Assembly: GCA_013138735.1 (NCBI GenBank)
Contig: WTCE01000019.1
Location: 1-64,000, forward strand
Origin: Crocinitomix sp.
GTDB taxonomy: Bacteria > Bacteroidota > Bacteroidia > Flavobacteriales_D > Crocinitomicaceae
Length of the DNA stretch: 64,000 nucleotides
Direction of reading: 5' to 3'
In this document: piece after piece, positions 8,547 through 17,720 of the stretch
Position numbering within the stretch: position 1 is the first letter of the stretch
How the letters are laid out: every line of letters starts with the position of its first letter
The notes under the pieces: model-generated
Database searches by the model: none
Seen by the model: only the letters and a program-made list of their open reading frames with translations
Told to the model about the DNA's origin: nothing
Translations under genes and position numbers: made by a program

Positions 8547-9888
8547 GTTTTTCGTATAACATTTTTTTTAGTAAAAAATTGCTTGCTGCGAATAATATAA
8601 GCGGCCAAATTAATAATTTCAAAAATAAGAAATTCACAAAGCCTGAGCCAACCACCCATTTCACGGTTAAGGCCACATAAAACGCCAATAGCCATGGTTC
8701 TTTTGCGTTTTTCAGCAAAAACAAGTGAACCGATTGTACAACAAAACCCACTACCAGGGGAGCAATAATTAATCCTATATATCCGTAGTTCGCCCAAGCT
8801 TCTCCCATGTAAAATCCAGAATATAAATTCCCAGTTCCAGCATTAACTGTTTCTGGGTGGACGTACATTTTTAAAAGCCGTGCAGATTCTACCGCATTCA
8901 TACTAGTTTGATCGATTATAAAGCTAGGAACTCCAACGCCGTAGGTCTCTACTGTAATGACATCTGGAAAAAGTTCCAGGGAAAGTGGAAAGCCAAAATA
9001 ACCAATCAAAAACGTTCGTCCATAAAAACCTGAGTTAGTTCGAAACAATTGATCTGTGATGCTGTGATCCGTTGTAAAACTATACCCAACTAGAATAGCC
9101 ACAACCGGCAGCACAACAAATGTTACGAAGGTTTTCTTTGAGATTCCACCTGAAATAAAAACCTCTAGGATGGCAAAACCCAAAATATAAAATGCAACAG
9201 GCGCCTTTTGTACATCATGGCTTACCAAGATGAGCGCAATAAGTAGGTTAACGCTAAAAATTGCAACAAAAAACAAGCTTTTATACTTGCGCATTAAAAT
9301 GTATGAGTAATAAGACACCACCGGAATCATAATAAGACCCAATAGGTTTTTAATGTAAATGATACCTCCAAAATTACGACGTGCCGTAATCCGATCAATG
9401 TTTGCTTGATTGGAGTCACCCTCTACTAAAAGCGTGTACAAGGGAACATTCTTTGTGTTAATCAAAATATAACCCAACACCATAATGGCAAAAATTGTCA
9501 ACACTAACAGTACTTTTTTGTTTCTATCCAAAGAACCAGCAATCTCAATAGGCGCTTTTAAATAGGTGTCAAATAATTTACGCCCATTTACCTTGAAAAT
9601 TTTATTGAGCATTATCATACCTAAGGGCATAATTAAAATGGAGTACATAGTCCATGCCCAGGCCTCTAACTTAACGGCATCTGATACAACTGCAACATCT
9701 GGATGATAATCTAAGCGACCCATTGCTAAAAGCACTGAAGCTATTAAGCCAGAAGTAACAATTTGCACATAAAACACATAGGACACTGTGTTGAGTTTCA
9801 ATAGAGACATTGATCCACAGGCTATGCGAAACATGCTTATAGAAGCAAATGTGCATAAAATGGAGACTATAATAATCAATGCATTCAT
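8527..9888 (-). CDS. O-antigen/oligosaccharide repeat-unit polymerase (Wzy-like)
   Basis: A 453-residue integral membrane protein with about eleven to twelve predicted helices and a large extracytoplasmic loop around residues 270-350, the usual architecture of O-antigen polymerases of the WzyE/oligosaccharide-repeat type. Sequence motifs in this family are poor, so the call rests on topology, length and position between flippase and glycosyltransferases. It overlaps the flippase gene by 4 bp (ATGA-type) and the next glycosyltransferase by 20 bp, which points to translational coupling. Together with the Wzz-like protein and the ligase-like gene it completes a Wzx/Wzy-dependent pathway. Confidence 0.8.
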   Translation of the reverse strand: MNALIIIVSILCTFASISMFRIACGSMSLLKLNTVSYVFYVQIVTSGLIASVLLAMGRLDYHPDVAVVSDAVKLEAWAWTMYSILIMPLGMIMLNKIFKVNGRKLFDTYLKAPIEIAGSLDRNKKVLLVLTIFAIMVLGYILINTKNVPLYTLLVEGDSNQANIDRITARRNFGGIIYIKNLLGLIMIPVVSYYSYILMRKYKSLFFVAIFSVNLLIALILVSHDVQKAPVAFYILGFAILEVFISGGISKKTFVTFVVLPVVAILVGYSFTTDHSITDQLFRTNSGFYGRTFLIGYFGFPLSLELFPDVITVETYGVGVPSFIIDQTSMNAVESARLLKMYVHPETVNAGTGNLYSGFYMGEAWANYGYIGLIIAPLVVGFVVQSVHLFLLKNAKEPWLLAFYVALTVKWVVGSGFVNFLFLKLLIWPLILFAASNFLLKKMLYEKRESIIH

Positions 9889-11186
9889 TGGTCAGCTTTT
9901 TTTGCTGTGTTGATTAGGGCTAAAATAAAAAATGAATAACAGACGAAGCCACTTCCTGCTAATAACATAAAGGTTAATTCAAAATCCTTAAAATAATAAT
10001 AACCTAAGAGTAATGCGGTAATTTGGCTGAGTAAAAAGATTAAATTTTGTCTAAACTCAACACCAATTTTGCGCACAGCGGTAAATAGTGTGGATTGAGA
10101 AAAGTAAACAAAACGGACCAAGAAGAATGGAGCAAAATAACTGGCGAGTACTCCTGCACGTCCGTAATCATCCCCAAACACGAAGGCAAATAAAGGTTCT
10201 CCGAAAAAGAAAATCACCGTCATAGGTATGAGCATAAAAAGAAACAATCGAATACTTGATTTTTTAATATATCCGCTAATAGGTTTCCCCTCATTTAAAT
10301 CACTAGAAATCTTTTGATAAAACACTTGAGAAACCGAACGCCCAATCATTGTAATTGGTGCATTTAAAACCCGTGTTATGGCATCAAAAAGACCCGAGAC
10401 AAATGAGCCGTAAAAACCGAAGATCATAAAGGTTGGCAATTGTAAGGCTAACATATTTAACAATCCTGAAGGCAAACTCTTAGAAGGGAAGTCTGCATAT
10501 TTTTTCAAATTTTCTCGGGTATCTCCTACCTCGCCTTTTATCAACTTTAATTTGGAGGCAGACAGAAATACTATACTGGTTACAAATCCGATTATATAGC
10601 CAAAAAACAATCCGAAAAAACCAAAATTAGCGGCACCAAAAACACCATAAGCTGCATTTGTACTAACCGCTTGCGCAATTCTATTCTTCGACAATGTTTT
10701 ATAGGCTTTGTGGCGTGTAAACAAATAATTCAACGCATTATAGATTGTCAATAAGAAAACACCAATAGGTACAAAGTAAATAAGGTATTTAACGAGATTA
10801 ATATCTGTGACATCAGTCGGATCAATCAATTCATGAACTTGAATGAGTTCCAAAATTTGATCTGCCGTAAACAATAGCACTATTAATAGAATTACATTAA
10901 AGATGAGTGATAGAATAATTGACAAACGAAAGATCGCCCTTGCATTTTTATCCTCTTTCGGCAAGACAATTGCCATTTCATAACGTCCTGTTGCCAAAAC
11001 AGCCAAGATACCCACAGCGCTTGCATATAAGGACATGATTCCAAAATCAGAAACGGTAAAAATTCGACGCAGAACTAGCTGCATGGCGATTCCAATTATT
11101 TGGGCAATGACAGTTCCCTGAAGTAATATCAGAACATGCCGCAAAAGCTCACTTTTACCAAGTATGCGTTTAATCATTGGCAACAA
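9885..11186 (-). CDS. Wzx-type lipid-linked oligosaccharide flippase
   Basis: A polysaccharide-biosynthesis (RfbX/Wzx, MOP superfamily) exporter of 433 residues with about twelve membrane helices. It is expected to move undecaprenyl-diphosphate-linked repeat units across the inner membrane. Recognisable are the N-terminal LLQGTVIAQIIGIAMQLVLRRIFTV region split over the first helix, SDFGIMSLYASAVGIL, and the central FPSKSLPSGLLNMLALQLPTF typical of the family (shown here in fragments). The first Met at 11186 is followed by a second at 11177; the shorter start is also possible. It overlaps the polymerase gene downstream by 4 bp. Confidence 0.88.
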   Translation of the reverse strand: MLPMIKRILGKSELLRHVLILLQGTVIAQIIGIAMQLVLRRIFTVSDFGIMSLYASAVGILAVLATGRYEMAIVLPKEDKNARAIFRLSIILSLIFNVILLIVLLFTADQILELIQVHELIDPTDVTDINLVKYLIYFVPIGVFLLTIYNALNYLFTRHKAYKTLSKNRIAQAVSTNAAYGVFGAANFGFFGLFFGYIIGFVTSIVFLSASKLKLIKGEVGDTRENLKKYADFPSKSLPSGLLNMLALQLPTFMIFGFYGSFVSGLFDAITRVLNAPITMIGRSVSQVFYQKISSDLNEGKPISGYIKKSSIRLFLFMLIPMTVIFFFGEPLFAFVFGDDYGRAGVLASYFAPFFLVRFVYFSQSTLFTAVRKIGVEFRQNLIFLLSQITALLLGYYYFKDFELTFMLLAGSGFVCYSFFILALINTAKKADQ

Positions 11187-11276
11187 AGTTAACCGAAGAT
11201 TTTGAATTGATTCTATGCATGCGGATTAATAACCTGAACAAATTATTTAAAGATGAAAGGGCAAAAAGCAGTCGTT

Positions 11277-12287
11277 TTAACCACGTGTCGAATCCTTACT
11301 TCTGCTTGAAGGTTTCTTATTCAATAGCAAAAATTGAATGATACCTACCAAATAGCCGAAACCATAACTAAAATGTAAGACCGGGAAGATGCACGCTATT
11401 TTGAATCCTTCAAACAAAGATTTTGAAGCTTTTAAACCGCTTGCTAAAGCCAAAACAGTGTAAAGACCGACTCCCGCTAAAACAATCCACCAAAACAAGG
11501 GTAAAAAAAGTGAGATTAGAATACCGCCCATTAATCCTAAAACAAAAAACAAGGGCACCATTTGCCGAATGGTCGTGATGGTTTTATGTTTCTTATTGAC
11601 ATAAACTTTCCAATAACCGTATTGATAATATTGTTTGTATAATTTTGAAACTGAACCGCGCACATAATAGTTAGAGACAATGCTTGGGTCGAAAAAAATT
11701 TTATATCCTGCCTTGGTGACTTTATAATTATACTCATCATCTTGATTTCGAACCAAATCTTCATCAAAACCACCAATTTCATAATGGATTTTTTTCCAAT
11801 AAGCACCAAAAGCAACCGTATCTACAAACCCAGCTTCGCCTCCTACTCTAAAAGTAGCATTACCCACTCCAAAAGCAGATGACATTGCTTTTGATATCAA
11901 TTCACCCGCTTTATTTTCGTAAATATTCATGATTTGACCACCGGCGCAACCGATTGTTGAATCATTCAGCAGAACTGCTACGTTTTTACTTACAAAATCA
12001 ACATTTAAAAAGGCATGTCCCCCTAAAATAATAAAAATCTCGCCTTTGGAATTATCAACGCCTAAATTGAGGGCATGTGGCGTGAATCTGGCTTCATTAT
12101 CAATCAAGCGAACACGTTCGTCACTATATCCGCTCACAATTCCCCGTGTGCCGTCATCACTCATCCCATCAACAATGAGCACCTCAAAATCTCCCGCATA
12201 GTCTTGCGTTAAAATGGCATCAATGTTTTTAGCGATATAATTAGCCTCGTTACGACAAGGAATTATGATACTTACGGTAGGCTTCAA
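11277..12287 (-). CDS. Glycosyltransferase family 2 (ExoA-like), with C-terminal membrane helices
   Basis: A GT-A fold inverting glycosyltransferase of 336 residues. The N-terminus has SIIPCRNEANYIAKNIDAIL and VLIVDGMSDDGT, the nucleotide-binding opening of GT2. IILGGHAFLNVDF and GGFDEDLVRNQDDEYNYK carry acidic residues of the donor and catalytic sites, resembling succinoglycan transferase ExoA. Two or three hydrophobic segments in the last 90 residues anchor it to the inner membrane. It is 11 bp downstream of the deacetylase gene and 90 bp upstream of the flippase. Sugar specificity is unknown. Confidence 0.88.
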   Translation of the reverse strand: MKPTVSIIIPCRNEANYIAKNIDAILTQDYAGDFEVLIVDGMSDDGTRGIVSGYSDERVRLIDNEARFTPHALNLGVDNSKGEIFIILGGHAFLNVDFVSKNVAVLLNDSTIGCAGGQIMNIYENKAGELISKAMSSAFGVGNATFRVGGEAGFVDTVAFGAYWKKIHYEIGGFDEDLVRNQDDEYNYKVTKAGYKIFFDPSIVSNYYVRGSVSKLYKQYYQYGYWKVYVNKKHKTITTIRQMVPLFFVLGLMGGILISLFLPLFWWIVLAGVGLYTVLALASGLKASKSLFEGFKIACIFPVLHFSYGFGYLVGIIQFLLLNKKPSSRSKDSTRG

Positions 12288-12298
12288 AATGATTTATT

Positions 12299-12922
12299 TT
12301 AATTGATCCAACGAATCACTTCAAATGTTTCGGCGTATTTCGTATTAATTTGCACACCTCTAACGGTTGCTAATGATTCAATAAAATGTTCATTTGCGTA
12401 TGGGCGGTGGGCTTGCGATTCGTATTTCTTTAAAGCACTAATTTTGGCTTTCAAATTTTTCTCACTCAGTTTAAAAAAGCAAGACGTTTGAAAAGAAATA
12501 TTATTCCAAGGCATTTCATAAGAAAGAATGGTAACGAATTTAAACGCTCTTAAGCCTTCCTCTGCAACGGTTTTATGATCTTGGTGTAAATCTGTCAACG
12601 CTGGAATAAAAACGATATCTGGTTGGATATCCGTTCTTAATTTAATGATATCGTCTAAGATTGCTTGGCGGTGATAATTGAATGTACGTACCTCATAATC
12701 CAAGAGGATTAGATTTTCATCCTTTACACCTAATGCTTTCACGGCAGCTTTAACTTCCGTCACTAATATGTCTGATGGGAAATGTGATAACACAGATTGT
12801 TTGCATGGAGAAAAGGCTACGTAAAAAACCTCATTTCCTTCTTCAATAAGTTTGTTTATTGTACCTCCACATCCAAATTCACCATCATCCGTATGTGGGG
12901 CAAGTACCAAAATTTTCTTCAT
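12299..12922 (-). CDS. PIG-L/LmbE family deacetylase
   Basis: A zinc-dependent N-deacetylase of 207 residues. The metal site is visible as APHTDDGEFGCGGT near the N-terminus (His and Asp ligands) and LTDLHQDHKTV in the middle, the second His motif of the family. Members remove N-acetyl groups from GlcNAc-containing lipids, thiols or nucleotide/lipid-linked sugars. Being the first gene of the leftward polysaccharide operon, it most likely deacetylates a sugar of that glycan; this is inference. A plausible promoter lies 40 nt upstream of its start. Confidence 0.85.
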   Translation of the reverse strand: MKKILVLAPHTDDGEFGCGGTINKLIEEGNEVFYVAFSPCKQSVLSHFPSDILVTEVKAAVKALGVKDENLILLDYEVRTFNYHRQAILDDIIKLRTDIQPDIVFIPALTDLHQDHKTVAEEGLRAFKFVTILSYEMPWNNISFQTSCFFKLSEKNLKAKISALKKYESQAHRPYANEHFIESLATVRGVQINTKYAETFEVIRWIN

Positions 12923-12961
12923 CTGTGTTTTTTTCTATATCTGTAAATACGGGAAGTGACT

Positions 12962-12994
12962 CAAATATGTTCTACGAAATTAACCGATTTCAAA
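12962..12994 (-). promoter_or_regulatory. Likely promoter of the leftward polysaccharide operon
   Basis: On the minus strand TTTG (12994-12991) is followed after 21 nt by CATATTTG (12969-12962), a 7 of 8 match to the Bacteroidota -7 consensus TAnnTTTG. The start codon of the first gene, the deacetylase, is 40 nt downstream. Confidence 0.45.
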
Positions 12995-13075
12995 CAAAAA
13001 GCGATCTTTCTTAGTTAGAAAGGCTGCTTTTAACGTTTGAATGTGTGTTTTTTTTTAGTACTTAAAATTTGACCA

Positions 13076-13321
13076 CTGAATTTCGATCAACGAATTACGA
13101 AGTGAATTTTTAGTTCATTATTCAAAATCTTACTTACCCAAGTTCCGCTTTGCAGTTTCTATACTTTTTCGATAATAAGAACTGAAAAATCAATTAAACG
13201 ATCTTCTAAATCAAATTTTTTCATTTCGATTTACTTCTAAATTCAATATTACTGTATGTTGACAGTTTTAATTTCGAATGCTGAATGTCGATCAACGAAT
13301 TTCGAAGTGATTTTTTACTTC
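13076..13321. repeat. Pair of 41-bp direct repeats
   Basis: Copies at 13076-13116 and 13281-13321 agree at 37 of 41 positions; the shared core includes TCGATCAACGAATT and CGAAGTGA. They are 164 bp apart in noncoding DNA. A looser relative (AATGTCGAATCTCGAACAAA) occurs near 58565, before the Crp-family gene. Short intergenic sequences of this style are common in Bacteroidota genomes; function unknown. Confidence 0.65.
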
Positions 13322-13372
13322 TTTAATTCAACATTCCGCTTGTTCATCACACTAATAACTATTGCCTAATAA

Positions 13373-14914
13373 CTATTTAGCATAATGCACTGCTCTGCTT
13401 TCTCTAATCACAGTCACCTTAACCTGTCCAGGATAAGTCATTTCATTTTGAATTTTTTGAGAAATAATAAATGAAAGTTCATCTGCGCGTTGATCGTTTA
13501 CCTTTTCGGCTTCTACCATTACTCTAAGCTCACGTCCAGCTTGAATTGCGTATGACTTAATTACACCATCAAATCCAAGTGCTGTTGTTTCCAACTCTTT
13601 AATTCTTTTAATGTATGATTCTGCTATTTCTCTACGTGCACCTGGTCTTGCACCAGAAACGGCATCACAAACCTGTACAATTGGAGAAATTAACGTTGTC
13701 ATTTCAATTTCGTCGTGGTGAGCGCCAATTGCATTACATACATCTGGTTTCTCGCCATGCTTTTCAGCTAGCTTCATTCCCAAAATAGCATGCGGTAATT
13801 CCGGCTCATCTTCTGATACTTTTCCAATATCGTGTAATAAACCTGCACGTTTTGCAATTTTCACATTTAAGCCTAACTCAGCAGCCATGATAGCACAAAG
13901 GTTAGCTACTTCGCGCGAGTGCTGCAATAAGTTCTGTCCGTAAGACGAACGATACTTCATTCGCCCAACCATACGCATTAACTCGGGGTGCAATCCATGA
14001 ATTCCTAAATCAATACAAGTTCTTCTTCCCGTTTCAACAATCTCCTCGTTCAATGATTTTCTTGTTTTAGCTACCACCTCTTCAATACGTGCTGGGTGAA
14101 TTCTACCATCAGAAACCAATTGATGCAAGGCTAATCTTGCTACTTCTCTTCGTACAGAATCAAAACATGAAAGGATAATCGCCTCAGGCGTATCATCTAC
14201 AATAATTTCAACTCCAGTAGCGGCTTCAAGCGCTCTAATATTTCTTCCTTCACGACCAATAATTCGGCCTTTCATTTCATCACTTTCAATTCTGAAAATT
14301 GAAACTGAATTCTCAATTGCTTGTTCTGTAGCAACGCGCTGTATAGCTTGCACTACAATTTTCTTCGCTTCACCAGTCGCATTAATCTTAGCTTCATCAA
14401 CAATGTCTTTAATATATGACATTGCATCTGTTCTTGCTTCATCCTTTAAAGCATCCATCATTGTGGCTTTTGCTTCATCTGGCGAGTATCCCGAAATTTT
14501 AGATAATTCGTTCACTTGCTTTTGGTGTAGTTTAATGATCTCAGACTTTTTAGATTCAATCAACTCAACTTGCGTTTCCACATCCTTTTTCAAACCTTCT
14601 ACCTGCTTGTTTTTGCGGTTAATGTCTTCTAATTGATGATTTAATTTTTTGTCTTTCGCCTTCGTTTTATCCTCTAAACTTTGAACATTACGTTCTCTAT
14701 TTCTTACTGCTTTTTCGTGCTCATCTTTCAAGTGTAAAAAACGTTCTTTCGCTTGCAATATCTTATCCTTCTTGCGCGATTCTCCGTCAGCCTCAGCCTC
14801 TTTTATGATGTTTTCAGCTTTGCCTTTCAGAATGCTTTTTTGCAGTAAAAAAACAATTATTCCACCTGCAACCACTCCAATAACCGCACCTATTATGATA
14901 CTCGTAAGTTCCAT
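13373..14914 (-). CDS. rny: Ribonuclease Y
   Basis: The membrane-anchored endoribonuclease that starts mRNA decay. At 513 residues it has the full architecture: an N-terminal membrane helix (about 5-25), a long charged coiled coil (about 30-140), a KH domain around 206-270 with [15 protein letters not shown], and an HD domain from about 330 with H332 and the metal-binding HD at 361-362 in GLLHDIGKV. The C-terminus ends in [11 protein letters not shown], as in other RNase Y proteins. It lies 94 bp downstream of zapA on the same strand, an arrangement common in Bacteroidota. Confidence 0.97.
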   Translation of the reverse strand: MELTSIIIGAVIGVVAGGIIVFLLQKSILKGKAENIIKEAEADGESRKKDKILQAKERFLHLKDEHEKAVRNRERNVQSLEDKTKAKDKKLNHQLEDINRKNKQVEGLKKDVETQVELIESKKSEIIKLHQKQVNELSKISGYSPDEAKATMMDALKDEARTDAMSYIKDIVDEAKINATGEAKKIVVQAIQRVATEQAIENSVSIFRIESDEMKGRIIGREGRNIRALEAATGVEIIVDDTPEAIILSCFDSVRREVARLALHQLVSDGRIHPARIEEVVAKTRKSLNEEIVETGRRTCIDLGIHGLHPELMRMVGRMKYRSSYGQNLLQHSREVANLCAIMAAELGLNVKIAKRAGLLHDIGKVSEDEPELPHAILGMKLAEKHGEKPDVCNAIGAHHDEIEMTTLISPIVQVCDAVSGARPGARREIAESYIKRIKELETTALGFDGVIKSYAIQAGRELRVMVEAEKVNDQRADELSFIISQKIQNEMTYPGQVKVTVIRESRAVHYAK

Positions 14915-15008
14915 ATTATATATATCTAATAATTAATAGTTCAATCTCCACTTCCTGGGTCATTTCACCCTGAAAAACGGCAGAAAAAGCATTGATTAAC
15001 TTGACGGT

Positions 15009-15293
15009 TTAAGCGTCAATTTTATCAATAATATTACGAAGATCTTCGTTAAAAGCTGTAGGATCGAAAGAAGGGGCCTGCTCTTCAGCAGCGGTATTTT
15101 GTTGTACGGCTATCTGTAAAGCCGTCATTGCCAGTAAATCTTGCATATCCTTTACTGCATAGCTTCCCTGAAGCTTTTGAATATTCGAATTAATTCGATC
15201 TGCAGCACTACGGATAGCACTTTCTTCTTCCTTCTTTATTGTTAAAGGATAAGTCCTTCCGGCGATTATTATCTTAAGAGCTATCTTATCCAT
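15009..15293 (-). CDS. zapA: Cell division protein ZapA
   Basis: A 94-residue Z-ring-associated protein that crosslinks FtsZ filaments. The N-terminal globular part (IALKIIIAGRTYPLTIKKEE) and the following EEESAIRSAADRINSNI stretch are the ZapA signature. The rest is a helix for dimerisation. It begins 6 bp after a small coiled-coil gene and is followed by rny. Confidence 0.88.
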   Translation of the reverse strand: MDKIALKIIIAGRTYPLTIKKEEESAIRSAADRINSNIQKLQGSYAVKDMQDLLAMTALQIAVQQNTAAEEQAPSFDPTAFNEDLRNIIDKIDA

Positions 15294-15299
15294 TATTGT

Positions 15300-15578
15300 C
15301 TACACTTTTAGCAAAGAAATACATCTGTCAATTTCTTTTACCATTTCTCCTATTTTGTTTTTGAGATCAGCCTGATTTTCCCCAGGTTGCTCATTTTTTA
15401 ACGTTTCATTCTGTTTGGTCAAGAGTTCCAACGCTTCATTTTTTTTTGTCAATTCATTTTTCAGAGCCTCAATTTCTTGATTTAGCTTTAGGGAATTAGC
15501 TTTTGACTCTCTCAAGTTTGAAAGCAATCCTGTAACCTTCCCATCTAATTCTTCAAGTAATTTTTTCGTCTCCGACAT
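15300..15578 (-). CDS. Small coiled-coil protein upstream of zapA (ZapB-like by position)
   Basis: A 92-residue protein that is almost entirely heptad-like helix (ELDGKVTGLLSNL, EALKNELTKKNEALELL). Such genes commonly precede zapA in Bacteroidota and may act as a ZapB-like partner, but similarity is structural only. I place the start at 15578 rather than 15608 because a strong promoter covers 15606-15636, so the longer form would begin inside the -7 element. It is 6 bp from zapA, so one transcript probably carries this gene, zapA and perhaps rny. Confidence 0.75.
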   Translation of the reverse strand: MSETKKLLEELDGKVTGLLSNLRESKANSLKLNQEIEALKNELTKKNEALELLTKQNETLKNEQPGENQADLKNKIGEMVKEIDRCISLLKV

Positions 15579-15605
15579 TGTTAAACCAACTTCAAAATAG
15601 TTGGA

Positions 15606-15636
15606 CAAAAGTACGATTCAGATTGCCAACTTCAAA
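15606..15636 (-). promoter_or_regulatory. Consensus Bacteroidota promoter for the coiled-coil/zapA genes
   Basis: Minus-strand TTTG (15636-15633), a 19-nt spacer, then TACTTTTG (15613-15606), an exact TAnnTTTG. It ends 27 nt before the chosen start codon. This is the cleanest promoter of the phylum-specific type in the window and fixes the start of the downstream gene. Confidence 0.8.
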
Positions 15637-15713
15637 GGATTTAGGAATGATTTATTAAAAACGTTTTTTTAATAATAAAAGATGATTCAGTAGAAAGTAA
15701 GCATAGATGGAAC

Positions 15714-15721
15714 TAATTTTG
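15714..15721 (+). promoter_or_regulatory. -7 promoter element for the M23 peptidase gene
   Basis: TAATTTTG is an exact TAnnTTTG match, 40 nt before the ATG at 15762. I see no exact -33 TTTG at the right distance. Confidence 0.5.
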
Positions 15722-15761
15722 CATTACCCATTACATACACGCTCAAAAAAAACAGAATTGC

Positions 15762-17513
15762 ATGAAATATTTATTCTTCATTTTAACCTTTACCGCACTA
15801 GTAGCTATTGGTCAAAATTACGAACCTAAAACGATTGACTTTGAGTCGATTGAGTTCGCTGCGCCTTTAAAAATCCCGTTAATATTAGCTGGTAATTTTG
15901 GTGAAATGCGTGGGAATCACTTTCACACAGGGCTGGACATTAAAACAAAAGGTGTTAGTGGTCAAAAAGTAATTGCAATTCAGGACGGTTATATTTCACG
16001 TGTGCGTGTTTCACCTTGGGGATATGGAAACGCAATATATATTGACCACCCAAGTGGAATCACGAGCTTATATGCCCACTTAAGCAATTACCCTCCCGCA
16101 ATTGACTCTTTCATTTATGCGCAACAGGCGTTAACTGAATCCTATGTTCTTGACGAAATTGTACTTCAGGATTCATTTTTTGTAAAAAAAGGTCAAATAA
16201 TCGCCTATTCAGGAAACTCAGGAAGTTCATTTGCACCACATCTTCATTTTGAAATAAGAGAAACAGCTACTGAGCACGCTTTGAATCCGCTTTTATTTAA
16301 AACTATGCGTACGAAAATAAAAGACACCACTCCTCCAAAGGTTTCTGGCATTAAATTGTATGCGATTACTGAAAAAGGATTTATGATTCCAGGTAAATCA
16401 AAATATTACACTTGTCGCTTAGTTGGCAAAAAATGGGTTATAAACGAGAACAAACCAATTGACATCAATCATTTGATTACAGAAAACTCAATGCTCGGCA
16501 TTGGATTTCACACAACGGATAAATTAGATGCTGCTGGAAACGTTTGTGGTGTTCATCACACTGTCTTATCACACAACGGTACGAAAAAACACGAACAGCA
16601 AATAGACTATATTAATTTTGATCACAATCGTTTTCTAAATTCGCATCAAGATTATTACGAGTTCAAGCAAAACAAGAAAAACATTCACAAAAACTTTACC
16701 ACAGTCATTAATCCTTTAACAATTTATCCTCAAAATGATGGGAAAATTAAATGGGAAGAATGTGCCGGAACTTATGAATTTGATGTGTATGATGCACATG
16801 GGAACGCACATACAATTAGTTTCACACTTGGCAGTGCAGTAAAAAAACCATCCGCAAATCCTTTTGACAAAACAGGCGCTTACTTTTTCCCGGATGTGGT
16901 AAACACCCACATTACCGAAGATTTTCAAGTTTTAATTGAGCCCGGCTGTTTTTATGAGCCTTTACAAAAAATAGTGAGCACTGACTCGAACAGTAAATAT
17001 TTGAGCCCTATTTATCAGTTTTCAGAATACACAATTCCAGTACAAAGCAAATATGACGTCCGCATACAAGTACCAGAACAGTACAAAGACTTACCAAGTT
17101 ATAAATTTGGAATTGGGCTAATTTCGGATCGTGGCTATTTAAGCTTTTTGGGTGGAAATTATGTGGACGGTTGGGTTGAAGCTCGCGCTCGAAACTTTGG
17201 CCAATTTGTTTTGGTCTTAGATACGGTTGCTCCGAAAATTACACCTTTAGACTTTAACGAGGGCAAAACCATTACGAAGTACAATACGTTGGAACTAGAA
17301 ATCCACGACAATCTCGCGGGCGTTATGGAATACAAGGCTTATTTAAATGACAAATGGGTACTGATGAAATATAACCGTAAAAAAAGACGCTACATTATAC
17401 CGCTTAATGCGCGTAGCCGACCAATATTACTAACGGGCAAAAATACCGTTCGTATTACTGCCAAAGATGGCAAAGGCAATTCTGAAGAGAAATCTTATAC
17501 GCTTATTTATTAG
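15762..17513 (+). CDS. Secreted M23-family (LytM-like) zinc metallopeptidase
   Basis: A peptidoglycan endopeptidase-like protein of 583 residues. After a signal peptide (about residues 1-17, ending AIGQ) comes the M23 domain: the first zinc-ligand motif GNHFHTGLDI (H55, D59), SLYAHLSNY (H106), and the last ligand motif APHLHFEI (H162). All catalytic positions appear intact, so it should be an active periplasmic or outer-surface hydrolase rather than an EnvC-like activator. The remaining 400 residues contain beta-rich, Ig-like segments with no family I recognise. Its TAG stop lies inside the first copy of a 23-bp tandem repeat. Confidence 0.9.
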   Translation: MKYLFFILTFTALVAIGQNYEPKTIDFESIEFAAPLKIPLILAGNFGEMRGNHFHTGLDIKTKGVSGQKVIAIQDGYISRVRVSPWGYGNAIYIDHPSGITSLYAHLSNYPPAIDSFIYAQQALTESYVLDEIVLQDSFFVKKGQIIAYSGNSGSSFAPHLHFEIRETATEHALNPLLFKTMRTKIKDTTPPKVSGIKLYAITEKGFMIPGKSKYYTCRLVGKKWVINENKPIDINHLITENSMLGIGFHTTDKLDAAGNVCGVHHTVLSHNGTKKHEQQIDYINFDHNRFLNSHQDYYEFKQNKKNIHKNFTTVINPLTIYPQNDGKIKWEECAGTYEFDVYDAHGNAHTISFTLGSAVKKPSANPFDKTGAYFFPDVVNTHITEDFQVLIEPGCFYEPLQKIVSTDSNSKYLSPIYQFSEYTIPVQSKYDVRIQVPEQYKDLPSYKFGIGLISDRGYLSFLGGNYVDGWVEARARNFGQFVLVLDTVAPKITPLDFNEGKTITKYNTLELEIHDNLAGVMEYKAYLNDKWVLMKYNRKKRRYIIPLNARSRPILLTGKNTVRITAKDGKGNSEEKSYTLIY

Positions 17514-17590
17514 TACTTAGATCGCTGCGCTGTTAGTACTTAGATCGCTGCGCTGTTAGTACTTGGATCGCTACGCTTTTAGTATTTGAT
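17510..17590 (+). repeat. 23-bp tandem repeat, about 3.5 copies, starting at the stop codon
   Basis: Units at 17510-17532, 17533-17555 and 17556-17578 share TTAGTACTTAGATCGCTGCG plus three bases. The first two are identical, the third has two or three changes, and a partial fourth runs to 17590. The first unit begins one base before the TAG stop codon of the M23 gene. The unit is not a multiple of three and is not palindromic. Confidence 0.85.
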
Positions 17591-17667
17591 TCCTAAGCAA
17601 GAACACTGAGGTTGCACGAAGTGCAAAAACTCGAAGGGTGGATGTTATCTTTAGACAGATAAACGCA

Positions 17668-17700
17668 AAAAAGCTCAGACGATAAATGTCTGAGCTTTTT
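17668..17700. terminator. Bidirectional rho-independent terminator
   Basis: A perfect 13-bp stem AAAAAGCTCAGAC / GTCTGAGCTTTTT (17668-17680 with 17688-17700) with a 7-nt loop, flanked by A and T runs. It lies between the convergent M23 peptidase and dodecin genes and can serve both. Confidence 0.92.
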
Positions 17701-17720
17701 TTTTTAGGTTCTTTACGTGA

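Larger units (their letters stand above)
12923..13372. other. 450-bp intergenic region, AT-rich, with a repeated 41-bp sequence
   Basis: No convincing gene in either strand. It holds the promoter of the leftward polysaccharide operon (12962-12994), then two copies of a 41-bp sequence (13076-13116 and 13281-13321). The remainder is AT-rich with homopolymer T runs. The right end is the 3' side of the RNase Y gene. Confidence 0.6.

Noticed and set aside
14915-15008. 6S RNA between rny and zapA
   Set aside because: Only 94 nt are available and I see no long imperfect hairpin with the open central bubble.
17510-17590. Possible CRISPR array
   Set aside because: The 23-bp units are directly adjacent with no spacers, and no cas genes are near. 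It is a plain tandem repeat.
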